Part shown: in pieces, positions 28,084 to 35,526 of the stretch
How positions within the stretch are numbered: position 1 is the stretch's first letter
Layout: each line of letters opens with the position of its first letter
DNA from: Rikenellaceae bacterium
GTDB taxonomy: Bacteria > Bacteroidota > Bacteroidia > Bacteroidales > Rikenellaceae
Length of the DNA stretch: 64,000 bases
Direction of reading: 5' to 3'
NCBI GenBank assembly: GCA_015060165.1
Contig: SUZC01000008.1
Coordinates: 41,486-105,485 of the forward strand
Notes under the pieces: generated by a model
Databases searched by the model: none
What the model was told of the DNA's origin: nothing
What the model saw: only the letters and a program-made list of their open reading frames with translations
Translations under genes and position numbers: made by a program

Positions 28084-28980
28084 ATGAGTCAACTGCTTAC
28101 ACCCCACTTCCCCGACTACGAACTAATCGATTCCGGCGATTTTGAGAAGCTGGAACGCTTTGGCCGTTACATCACACGTCGCCCCGAGCCTCAAGCCATA
28201 TGGCACAAGTCTATGAGCGAGCAGGAGTGGCACAATATGGCCCACGCATCATTTATGCGCACGGCATCCTCAAAGAGCGACGAACGAGGCGAGTGGCATA
28301 ATAAGCCACAGATGCCTGATCGCTGGCAGGTGGAGTATGCATATAAGCAAATGAACCTTCGTATGCGATTGGGGCTCACATCATTCAAACACGTCGGAAT
28401 ATTTCCAGAGCAGGCCGCCAATTGGAACTTTATTTACGACTGTATTGAGCGCCAAAAAGATTGCGGAATAAAGCCTAAAATCTTAAATCTGTTCGCCTAC
28501 ACAGGAGGTGCATCTTTGGCAGCTAGAGCTGCTGGTGCCGATGTAACGCACGTTGACTCTGTAAAACAAGTGGTAAGCTGGTCTCGTGAGAATATGGAGA
28601 GCAGCGGACTGGAGGGTGTCAGATGGATTGTAGAAGATGCTCTGAAATTTGTGCGTCGAGAGGTTCGTCGTGGCAACAAATACGACGGCATTATTCTTGA
28701 CCCTCCCGCATACGGACGTGGCGCTAATGGCGAAAAGTGGGTTTTAGAAGAGAACATTTGCGAGATGCTGGAATGCTGCGCCTCGCTACTCGACACTAAA
28801 CACGGATTCCTAGTTTTGAACCTATACTCAATGGGGTTGTCTGCATTGTTGGCTCGCACAGCACTTCGCCAAACATTCGGCAATACAGGCCATGAAGAGT
28901 TTGGGGAGCTATATTTCAAGGATCGCTTCAACAAGGAGTTGCCACTTGGAACTTTTTGCCGTTTTACCCGTCAAAAATAG
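28084..28980 (+). CDS. Class I SAM-dependent methyltransferase, RlmI-like (COG1092 type)
   Basis: Probable rRNA cytosine/guanine methyltransferase of the RlmI/RlmK superfamily. The 298 aa show SAM motif I ILNLFAYTGGASLAARAAGA (about 137-156), an acidic residue for ribose in VTHVDSVKQVVSWSREN and the catalytic DPPAYGRG (about 217-224). Compared with RlmI (about 400 aa) the N-terminal PUA region is reduced to about 130 residues. It starts 11 bp after the U32 gene, and the two are likely co-transcribed, which fits a shared theme of RNA modification. The exact target base is unknown. Confidence 0.85.
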   Translation: MSQLLTPHFPDYELIDSGDFEKLERFGRYITRRPEPQAIWHKSMSEQEWHNMAHASFMRTASSKSDERGEWHNKPQMPDRWQVEYAYKQMNLRMRLGLTSFKHVGIFPEQAANWNFIYDCIERQKDCGIKPKILNLFAYTGGASLAARAAGADVTHVDSVKQVVSWSRENMESSGLEGVRWIVEDALKFVRREVRRGNKYDGIILDPPAYGRGANGEKWVLEENICEMLECCASLLDTKHGFLVLNLYSMGLSALLARTALRQTFGNTGHEEFGELYFKDRFNKELPLGTFCRFTRQK

Positions 28981-28995
28981 AGCATTGTCGTAGGT

Positions 28996-29538
28996 ATGCA
29001 GAAGTTTATAACACTCTTTATCTCATTTTTCAAGATTGGGCTATTCACCTTTGGCGGAGGATATGCTATGATTCCTATTATCCAGAACGAGGTAATAACC
29101 CGCCGTCGTTGGATTGAGGAGCAAGAGTTTTTGACGCTTCTTACATTGGCACAATCTGCCCCAGGACCTATATCGCTCAACACTTCTGTATTTGTAGGTT
29201 ATAAAATGTATGGCTACGCAGGCGCATTGGCGGCCCTTTTGGGAGTCGTTACGCCTTCTTTCATAATCATTCTGATTGTAGCCTTATTCTTCTCGCATAT
29301 TCGCCACAACGAGATTATCGATGCTGCCTTCAAAGGTATGCGACCAGCAGTTGTGGCTCTAATATTAGCCCCCGTCACAGGCTTTGTAAAAGGTATGCGA
29401 TGGTGGCTGATGGCCATCTCGGCAGCTGTTGCACTCGCCATATGGCATTGGGGAATATCGCCCATCTATCTACTTGCCGCAGGTGCCATTCTCGGCATAA
29501 TCTTTATGGCCAATAGAGGAAAGGAGGTAGAGCAATGA
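28996..29538 (+). CDS. Chromate transporter, N-terminal half-protein
   Basis: One half of a split CHR-family transporter (180 aa, about six hydrophobic segments). The family signatures are FFKIGLFTFGGGYAMIPIIQ near the start and LAQSAPGPISLNTSVFVGYK. In single-chain ChrA proteins two such halves are fused; here the second half is the next gene, overlapping by 4 bp (ATGA). Short-chain pairs are known to act together as heterodimers. The real substrate need not be chromate in a gut anaerobe. Confidence 0.88.
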   Translation: MQKFITLFISFFKIGLFTFGGGYAMIPIIQNEVITRRRWIEEQEFLTLLTLAQSAPGPISLNTSVFVGYKMYGYAGALAALLGVVTPSFIIILIVALFFSHIRHNEIIDAAFKGMRPAVVALILAPVTGFVKGMRWWLMAISAAVALAIWHWGISPIYLLAAGAILGIIFMANRGKEVEQ

Positions 29539-30077
29539 TATATCTGCAGCTATTTATAAGCTATCTGAAAATTGGTTTTTTCGGATTCGGTGGAGGTTAT
29601 GCAATGCTTTCTCTTATCCAAAATGAGATTGTAGTGCAGAATGGCTGGCTAACAAATTCCGAGTTCACCGATATTGTCGCCATCTCACAGATGACCCCCG
29701 GCCCTATTGCTATCAACTCTGCAACATACATAGGTTATACGGTGGCAGGATTCTGGGGTTCGGTAGTAGCCACAGTTGCGGTATGCCTACCAGCCCTAAC
29801 GCTAATGATTCTAATCACACGCTTCTTCCTGCGTCTGCAAAGTAACCGCTATGTCAAAGCGGCATTGGCCGGTATGCATACAGTTGTAATTGGAATGATA
29901 GGCTCGGCCGCATTACTTCTGATGTTCCCCGCATCAAACGACGGTCGCAGCTTCATAGACGCGTGGAGCTGGATTATATTTGCCACAGCATTCATTGCTT
30001 CGTATAAAAAATTCAATCCCATTCTACTGATTATAATCTCAGCACTTGCTGGAATCGTAATATATTATCCTTTATAA
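29535..30077 (+). CDS. Chromate transporter, C-terminal half-protein
   Basis: Second half of the CHR pair, also 180 aa, with SYLKIGFFGFGGGYAMLSLIQ and ISQMTPGPIAINSATYIGY in the same positions as in the partner, the internal-repeat pattern of the family. Its start codon overlaps the partner's stop (ATGA), giving tight translational coupling and 1:1 production. AAGGAGGTAGAGCAATG precedes it, an unusually strong Shine-Dalgarno-like sequence for a phylum that rarely uses one, although it also encodes GKEVEQ. Confidence 0.88.
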   Translation: MIYLQLFISYLKIGFFGFGGGYAMLSLIQNEIVVQNGWLTNSEFTDIVAISQMTPGPIAINSATYIGYTVAGFWGSVVATVAVCLPALTLMILITRFFLRLQSNRYVKAALAGMHTVVIGMIGSAALLLMFPASNDGRSFIDAWSWIIFATAFIASYKKFNPILLIIISALAGIVIYYPL

Positions 30078-30534
30078 TTCTCCCTCCCCCTCGCCCTTTC
30101 AAAAGACACACGACATACCTCGGGATTCTAGCAATTCAGAAGGTTTAGGCTCAATTGTCATATATAATTCACAGCTCAAATTTCTTGATCGACAAAAAGA
30201 ATTCCCACGCTCCCAAATTATACATATAATCACGAAGTTCAGAACGTGTCGACATTCGATGGAACCTATATTGGAGAGGCAATTTATACCGCAATTGGAA
30301 TTGGCGATGATTAGTCGTGCAATGCTCTAAATAAATACGACCATTAGAAGTTTTGTCATACACTCCCATAGGCTACTGGAGGATGGGCAGTCTGGATTAC
30401 TTGAATGAAACAGATAGAGTTCGCCAGAGCGAAGTTGAGCTTTCTCATTTGCGCGTCTTTTCATAAATAAGAAAATGGATTAAGGCTCGATGATAGCCAA
30501 GTAAAAGAAGTAAGAGAATACTTATATGCCGTTG
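30078..30534 (-). other. Intergenic stretch with a possible 66-aa ORF
   Basis: No recognised gene. On the minus strand an open frame at 30169-30369 gives 66 aa rich in Arg, Tyr and Phe (RFHRMSTRSELRDYMYNLG) with no family I know. A second short frame starts with MKRRANEKAQ upstream of it and overlaps in another phase, so this could be a frameshifted remnant. The left boundary is the CHR pair and the right boundary the damaged thioredoxin-like gene. Confidence 0.3.
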
Positions 30535-31062
30535 CTAATATAGTAACTCTTCGATGTAAGTATTATTCAAAGGATTCCCCACTAAAACAACATTATTATT
30601 TTTATCTAATAAGAAAGTATGGTATAATCGATTTGAAGGAATGTTTGTATTATGTTTCAGGAATACCCCAAGAGAATCTAAATATACATCTTGACTAAAA
30701 TATGTCTCACTTAACGCATCTGTAAGCTGTTCTTTATTATATTTCCTGGCATCTACTATGAAATAATATTCCAAGGAGCTAGTTACCTCATTCTTATATA
30801 TAAAATTATCCCATTGGTAAATCGCCTTTAATTCGCATATAGAGCAAGATGCAGAATCAATGTAATGAGTTAATTTAAAGGTGGTGTCATCATTAGCCCC
30901 ATATAATAAATGTCTATTAGTAGGACTAATCTTAATCATTTTAAATAATGGCAACGAGACAGGTTGTTACATCATTTGTAATAGAGAATCTTCCTTCTTA
31001 CTATAACAGCTATTCAGCAGAAACAAGTTCAAACAAATTATTATATAATAATAGGGCTTCAT
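30535..31062 (-). pseudogene. Thioredoxin-like lipoprotein interrupted by an in-frame TAA
   Basis: Reading from the ATG at 31060-31062 gives a lipoprotein signal (LFLLNSC, Cys19) and 31 residues ending LLQMM, then TAA at 30967-30969. The same frame then runs open for 143 more codons to 30535. This downstream part has a CxxC in DSASCSICELKAIYQW and ends with HTFLLDKNNNVVLVGNPLNN, the pattern of the thioredoxin-fold lipoproteins found with BF3164-type propellers in Bacteroidales. Restoring the stop would give about 175 aa, a natural size. It is the last gene of a peptide-propeller operon. Either a recent nonsense mutation or a sequencing error; a TTG restart at 30954 would make a cytoplasmic fragment. 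Confidence 0.7.
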
Positions 31063-31066
31063 ATTA

Positions 31067-32245
31067 CTAAAATTTCTTTAATCTCCAAATTTGTAAAACA
31101 GGGTTTGATTCTTCTGGGCTAATTTCTCCTAAAATGGCTTTAGTTTGCATAGTATATTTTTCTGATAATAAAACCGAATGTGATATGGGTACAATAACCA
31201 CATCTTTTAGATTGCTTACCGCAGGTAGAATTCGCGTCTGCTTACTCTTTGGGAATATATGGCCAGGTAGTACGCTCTTCCCGTTGGCTAATTGATAATC
31301 GACTTCGCGACCAACAATAATCTTGTTATTCCGAGTGTCGTATAGTGTGTAATATTCGCTACCTCGTTTGTTGCCCCACCAGCGTGAAAATATATATTGT
31401 CCCATATTGCAAGCATAAAATCTTGAATTGAAATATTCGCCGTTTAACCAACCAGAGTATTCGGCATTGCTGATACCTGAAAAGTCAGCCGCAACATTCC
31501 CTTGTGGTTTATAATCTGCCACAATTTTCACTTCTTCATTTTCAAAAACCATATCGGCGTCCATCTCCAAACATAATATTGACAGCTCGCCTTGCGGATT
31601 GTACGAGAGTGTATAGTTGGGTGTCTGCGTGGGGTGAACCAACTCACTTGTCCAATACCACTTGATAATCTCACCTTCAGCTGTCATCTCACACACGCCA
31701 TCGGTTTTAGGTTGTCCAGAAGCATTACCGTGAATATATGAGTAGCAGAGAAAATTGCCGTTAGGCAGATTGATTATATCGGTAAAGAATCTGTCATTCT
31801 TGCCTTTAATTTCACAAATCTTTGTGCAATTGCCATCAAGTGTGTAATATAGAAACTTTTCTAATTTTGCATCGTATATGATAATTTGCCCATTCTTTTC
31901 GTCAAAACGTACCTCGTCTAGCGATAGATATTCGTTGCGAGCACGACCCTTACGGTTAATTTTAGAGATAAATTTCCCTTTGTTGTCAAAAATCATAATC
32001 ACAGCGTTACGTTTGTCCGCGATAATATACTTGTCTTCAAAATAATAGGCGCAGTCAATATTTTCAATCATTGATTCACGCGAGAATTCCAAATTTACAA
32101 ATTCGACATCTTCAACGAATGCAGATAATTGGATTATATCGTTGGTATTCGGGTCAAAGCTGATCTCGTCAGACAATTGTGATGAGTGGCTGGAACAACC
32201 AATGGAGAATAACAATACCAGTAAATAACGAGTAAAATTTTTCAT
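31067..32245 (-). CDS. 6-bladed beta-propeller lipoprotein (BF3164-like)
   Basis: A 392-aa secreted lipoprotein: signal with lipobox FSIGC (Cys17). The remainder repeats the blade pattern strand-turn-strand with short xxYxxxD/N-G-K-F steps (IIADKRNAVIMIFDNKGKFI, INRKGRARNEYLSLDEVRFD), as in NHL/TolB-like propellers of the BF3164 group. GRARNEY is a near-constant motif of these proteins and recurs in the neighbouring paralogue as GRANNEY. No catalytic motif is present; such propellers usually bind ligands or partners. It sits between a truncated and a broken thioredoxin-like gene on the same transcript. Confidence 0.85.
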   Translation of the reverse strand: MKNFTRYLLVLLFSIGCSSHSSQLSDEISFDPNTNDIIQLSAFVEDVEFVNLEFSRESMIENIDCAYYFEDKYIIADKRNAVIMIFDNKGKFISKINRKGRARNEYLSLDEVRFDEKNGQIIIYDAKLEKFLYYTLDGNCTKICEIKGKNDRFFTDIINLPNGNFLCYSYIHGNASGQPKTDGVCEMTAEGEIIKWYWTSELVHPTQTPNYTLSYNPQGELSILCLEMDADMVFENEEVKIVADYKPQGNVAADFSGISNAEYSGWLNGEYFNSRFYACNMGQYIFSRWWGNKRGSEYYTLYDTRNNKIIVGREVDYQLANGKSVLPGHIFPKSKQTRILPAVSNLKDVVIVPISHSVLLSEKYTMQTKAILGEISPEESNPVLQIWRLKKF

Positions 32246-32301
32246 ATTACATTATAATTGATTGTCTAAGGGCATGCGTATACCCTTAGACAATTTGTGA
32301 A

Positions 32302-32496
32302 TTAATATCCAAAATCAGAGCAAGGCAAGTATATGTCACAATAACTTTTATACTTAGTATCACAACCCTCAACTCGCTGCAATGAATTAGGGAAGGTAAT
32401 ACGCGAACCCGCAAGGCGCTCATATTCGCGCCCCACGGAATTACACGCAACTGCCATTATTAAAAATATATAAATTAGATATATCCGCCTCTTCAT
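32302..32496 (-). pseudogene. Truncated lipoprotein stump, probably thioredoxin-like family
   Basis: A 64-aa open frame with a clear lipoprotein signal (IMAVAC, Cys18) followed by REYERLAGSRITFPNSLQ, which resembles the N-terminus of the thioredoxin-fold lipoproteins of propeller operons (a '...G..I.FP..L' step before the CxxC domain). The frame ends SYCDIYLPCSDFGY, and only 56 bp separate it from the next gene, so the thioredoxin domain is absent. The three Cys after the lipobox leave open that it is a short peptide in its own right. I favour a deleted remnant. Confidence 0.5.
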
Positions 32497-32509
32497 ATAA
32501 TTATGATTT

Positions 32510-33550
32510 CTAGATTGAAAGAACTTTAAATAAAGATATTTCACTCTCGTCCTCTCCTATTATAAATATACTTTTCCCATCTGAGCACCACTGCTTTAAT
32601 ACCAAGTCTCCCATATCTATTTTATGGCTCTGAGTCTTTTTACTCTTAATATTATAAATCCCCAAATGAGGAATATCTTGATACATAAATGTAAATATTA
32701 AAGAGTTTTTTATCTGCCATACATAGGCTATAAATCCAGCGTGATTTGTGCGCCATTCATTATCATTCTTGTACTTGTTTAGCAATTCGTAATCATCTAC
32801 GAAATTACCAAGAGGTGGATATGTTTTGTTCCCAAACGATATATGATATTTATCACAAACCTCCAATTTATCATCTATACCATAAATCATTGTTCCTAAT
32901 GGATTCCAATAAAAAACTTCATCATCCCCGTTCTTATATAGAGGATACCCCAATCTTAATCCACAATTGATAGTCAGATTCCCAAGAGTGTGAACGTAAT
33001 TATACTCTGAATCATAAAACGCCAATGCAGGAGAGCTCCCTTCCATTCCATTCCAAACACATTTACCAATATATCCATTTGTTAATGGCACAAGGTGTGA
33101 AAATGGTATAAATTCCTCATTCGCAAGCTGTTTCAATGGCGTATTTTTAATAAACTTATTATCTTTTGAGAACTCCATTATTTTCTTGCCATTCATATCA
33201 TAGATATAGATATTGCCGTCATATACCCAAAAATCCGAAATCCCAATGTATTCATTATTGGCTCTGCCTGCATTTGATATATATGTTATAAAGCGCCCCT
33301 TTTCATCAAAGCTCATAAGTCTATTATTTGATGCAATATAATAGATATTATCAGCAACAATACATTTACTTATTGTACCCACAAGCATTGGTTGATTATT
33401 ATGAGTAAAAGAGAATGTTTTAAGATCACTAAGAGTTACATTTTGCGAAGTTTCAACATCCACCATAATTTCAATAGTATCATTTGCCGAATATTTATCA
33501 TTACATGCGCAAATGATAATAGCTCCCAAAATTAACAATAGTCTTCTCAT
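32510..33550 (-). CDS. 6-bladed beta-propeller lipoprotein (BF3164-like)
   Basis: I start at ATG 33548-33550 (346 aa), which puts the lipobox GAIIICAC directly after the signal; the open frame continues 27 codons further up but would bury the signal peptide and overlap the peptide gene. The blade pattern is clear: YIASNNRLMSFDEKGRFITY, SNAGRANNEYIGISDFWVYD, IYIYDMNGKKIMEFSKDN. GRANNEY matches GRARNEY of the downstream paralogue. It follows the frameshifted NVEALA gene by 13 bp. Ligand unknown. Confidence 0.83.
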   Translation of the reverse strand: MRRLLLILGAIIICACNDKYSANDTIEIMVDVETSQNVTLSDLKTFSFTHNNQPMLVGTISKCIVADNIYYIASNNRLMSFDEKGRFITYISNAGRANNEYIGISDFWVYDGNIYIYDMNGKKIMEFSKDNKFIKNTPLKQLANEEFIPFSHLVPLTNGYIGKCVWNGMEGSSPALAFYDSEYNYVHTLGNLTINCGLRLGYPLYKNGDDEVFYWNPLGTMIYGIDDKLEVCDKYHISFGNKTYPPLGNFVDDYELLNKYKNDNEWRTNHAGFIAYVWQIKNSLIFTFMYQDIPHLGIYNIKSKKTQSHKIDMGDLVLKQWCSDGKSIFIIGEDESEISLFKVLSI

Positions 33551-33563
33551 TGTAAATTCTAAA

Positions 33564-33874
33564 TTAACGTTCCTTACAACATCTGCATTCAGTTGCACAA
33601 CAAGCAAAATAATCACCCTGGCAAGAAACACTACAACCTTCAGTAACTCCTACTCCAACTATTTCAACACCACCATTAATGGAACAAGACAAAGCTCCCT
33701 CTCCTCCTGAATGACATTTTGTACAAATAGGGAAATTATACTCTGGGTTCGCTAACGCCTCCAAATTTGCTCTCATCAATTCAGGCATTGAGTAATAGTT
33801 ATAAGCCTTAACTCCTACTACTGCTGCGGCTGACACAACAAGTGCAACACACGCAAAGAAAATTTTCTTCTCAT
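33564..33874 (-). pseudogene. NVEALA-type Cys-rich secreted peptide, frameshifted in the signal peptide
   Basis: Compared with the intact copy at 46072-46377 this gene starts MRRK at the ATG 33872-33874, but has AAAATTTT (33859-33866) where the other copy has one more A/T, shifting the frame after four codons and hitting a stop. Past the slip the frame is fully conserved: FACVALVVSAAAVVGVKAYN, then MPELMRANLEALA and a very Cys-rich mature part with ten Cys in about 60 residues (ending CQGDYFACCATECRCCKER). The corrected product would be 103 aa. A GTG at 33836 could restart translation but lacks a signal. It heads an operon with two propellers, directly after the shared promoter block. Confidence 0.75.
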
Positions 33875-33892
33875 AACTTTGAATGATTTAAG

Positions 33893-34060
33893 TTTAATCA
33901 AATCGGGATTTTCCCGACTTTCCACTTACAAAGTTACGAATAATATTATTTAATTATATATAATCATTGTTTTGTAACGTATTGATATTCAGATAGCAAA
34001 AAAATTATTTTTCTATACATTATATAACAAGCCTATTTTTGCACTCATATCGCCAATATT
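33893..34060 (-). repeat. Duplicated promoter/leader block, copy A
   Basis: About 168 bp shared with 44735-44890 and 46381-46555. On the minus strand it contains the -7 box TAACTTTG (33929-33936) and, between it and the ATG, a leader hairpin TCGGGAAAATCCCGA (33902-33916). No TTTG -33 box is present; instead an AT-rich stretch (TTATATATAATTAAAT) precedes. Confidence 0.8.
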
Positions 34061-34071
34061 TCAGTTCCATT

Positions 34072-34104
34072 TTCTGCCGACCGCAAGCAATGCGGCCGAC
34101 AGAA
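34072..34104 (-). terminator. GC-rich hairpin after propeller gene
   Basis: TTCTGCCGACCGCA (34072-34085) and TGCGGCCGACAGAA (34091-34104) pair over 14 bp with two positions that become G-U pairs in minus-strand RNA. It lies 21 bp past the stop of the leftward propeller gene. The following bases are not T-rich, so termination efficiency is uncertain. Confidence 0.55.
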
Positions 34105-34125
34105 TAGCAACTCTACAAAATGGAT

Positions 34126-35163
34126 TTACTTCAAATCAAAATATCCCAAATACTCCTCGCCGTCGGGATTAATCACCCAACAACAGACGCGGCTGCCATC
34201 TTCCGCAATGGCAAAATCGACAACCTTGGCATCAAGCTTATATTGGCAAACCTCATCGCCTTTCCAATTGAATACACCCAATTTGGGCAGAGCCTTAGTG
34301 TCAGCAACGGTTGTATCTTTATAGAGCGCATAGATATATTTATCGGTGGCTCTTGTTTGTATAACGCCCATCATGCAATCGTTAGCTCCGCTCATCGAAT
34401 TCTTCATCTTCGTAGGGAAGAAATAGCGAATATGCCTAAGCGAAATCTGCCCTGCCTTATTAACATCAAAAATCTCCATAATCATTCCGTTGCGGGTGGT
34501 ATGGCATATTTTCGAGCCATCGGGAGCTACCGCATACGAAGAGCTTTGGATAGAATAGTACAACTTAGCAGTGACATTTTCGTCTATCTCCTTTGTGATG
34601 TGGGGATAATCGTTGTACGACGAGAGCGTATCGGAAGCCGAGCCGTTGGTCAAAGCTATGCGTGGGTCGATATGCCCCATCGACAATAGCTTATCGCCCC
34701 AGTGGTATATGTGTAGCGCACTTATGCCTCCTGCCATCTTCGACTTTTTCATCTTGGGTTGCGAGCCAGAGGCAATTGTTCGCAAATCGACCTCCAACTT
34801 GCTCTTTATATCAATGGCGCAAAGGCTCTTTTCGCGTACATTTACCGCACAACGAAGGTAATTCGTAAGCTCATTCTCGCCACGACCTTTAAATCCGAAA
34901 TTGCCTATTTCTGCGCCATCAATTGCAGAAAAGAGCTGAAACTGCCCATTGTTCTCGGCACTTTGAGTATTGAGAATAACTACCGAATCAACTACCCACA
35001 TATTCCAAGGCGTATTGAGCAGAGCTTTGTTGTTTAGGATACGAACACTTGCCTCCAAATTTTTCTTAAATTTTGGCGCAGAGTAAGTGATGGTATTATC
35101 AATTTTAGAACACGCTGTCAACACCGCAAGCAATACAATCAATAAGATGTTATACCTTTTCAT
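34126..35163 (-). CDS. BF3164-like beta-propeller lipoprotein
   Basis: Lipoprotein (lipobox LAVLTAC, Cys18), 345 aa, belonging to the TolB-like BF3164 group. Typical segments are GNFGFKGRGENELTNYLRCA (the G-F-x-G-x-G-x-N-E motif of this group), YAVAPDGSKICHTTRNGMIM and IYALYKDTTVADTKALPKLG followed by VFNWKGDEVCQYKLD. Its ATG overlaps the TGA of the upstream NVEALA gene by four bases, so peptide and propeller are translationally coupled. This physical coupling is the best evidence in the window that propeller and peptide work as a pair. Confidence 0.85.
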   Translation of the reverse strand: MKRYNILLIVLLAVLTACSKIDNTITYSAPKFKKNLEASVRILNNKALLNTPWNMWVVDSVVILNTQSAENNGQFQLFSAIDGAEIGNFGFKGRGENELTNYLRCAVNVREKSLCAIDIKSKLEVDLRTIASGSQPKMKKSKMAGGISALHIYHWGDKLLSMGHIDPRIALTNGSASDTLSSYNDYPHITKEIDENVTAKLYYSIQSSSYAVAPDGSKICHTTRNGMIMEIFDVNKAGQISLRHIRYFFPTKMKNSMSGANDCMMGVIQTRATDKYIYALYKDTTVADTKALPKLGVFNWKGDEVCQYKLDAKVVDFAIAEDGSRVCCWVINPDGEEYLGYFDLK

Positions 35164-35489
35164 TGAGAATCATTTACCTTAATACTAAAATTTCTTCCAC
35201 ATTTCTCGCAATTACCAGATGCAGATGACAATTCTTGACCTTTTTTACTATCAATATGAGGATAATGGCAAATAGGGCATGCGGCAACACATACACTAGT
35301 TGCATCGTTAACTGGATTACAAATCAACACTACTGGGAAACGTGGATTTTCGTTATCTTGACTCAACGCCTCCAAATTAGCTCGCATTAACGGTGGCATT
35401 GAATAATAATTGTAAGCCTTAACTCCTACCACTGCGGCGGCTGACACAACGAGTGCCGTACACGCCATAAAAATCTTTTTCTTCATCAT
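35160..35489 (-). CDS. NVEALA-type Cys-rich secreted peptide, intact
   Basis: Small protein of 109 aa, intact. The N-terminus is a basic-hydrophobic signal (MMKKKIFMACTALVVSAAAV), then the conserved VGVKAYNYYSMPPLMRANLEALS, a variant of the NVEALA motif that names the family. The mature part has six Cys (LIC, SVC, AAC, PIC, NCEKC), two of them as CxxC-like pairs, CVAACPIC and CEKC. No homologous domain is known to me; disulfides or metal binding are plausible. It lies 37 bp after the RND gene with no promoter that I can find, so it may be transcribed from the efflux operon. Start could be either of the first two Met. Confidence 0.8.
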   Translation of the reverse strand: MMKKKIFMACTALVVSAAAVVGVKAYNYYSMPPLMRANLEALSQDNENPRFPVVLICNPVNDATSVCVAACPICHYPHIDSKKGQELSSASGNCEKCGRNFSIKVNDSQ

Positions 35490-35526
35490 TTAAATGTTTT
35501 AAATAAGTTAATAATAAATGTTATTT

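Noticed and set aside
30967..30969. Stop-codon recoding of TAA
   Set aside because: Many intact genes in the window end in TAA, and no recoding signal is visible; mutation or sequence error is simpler.
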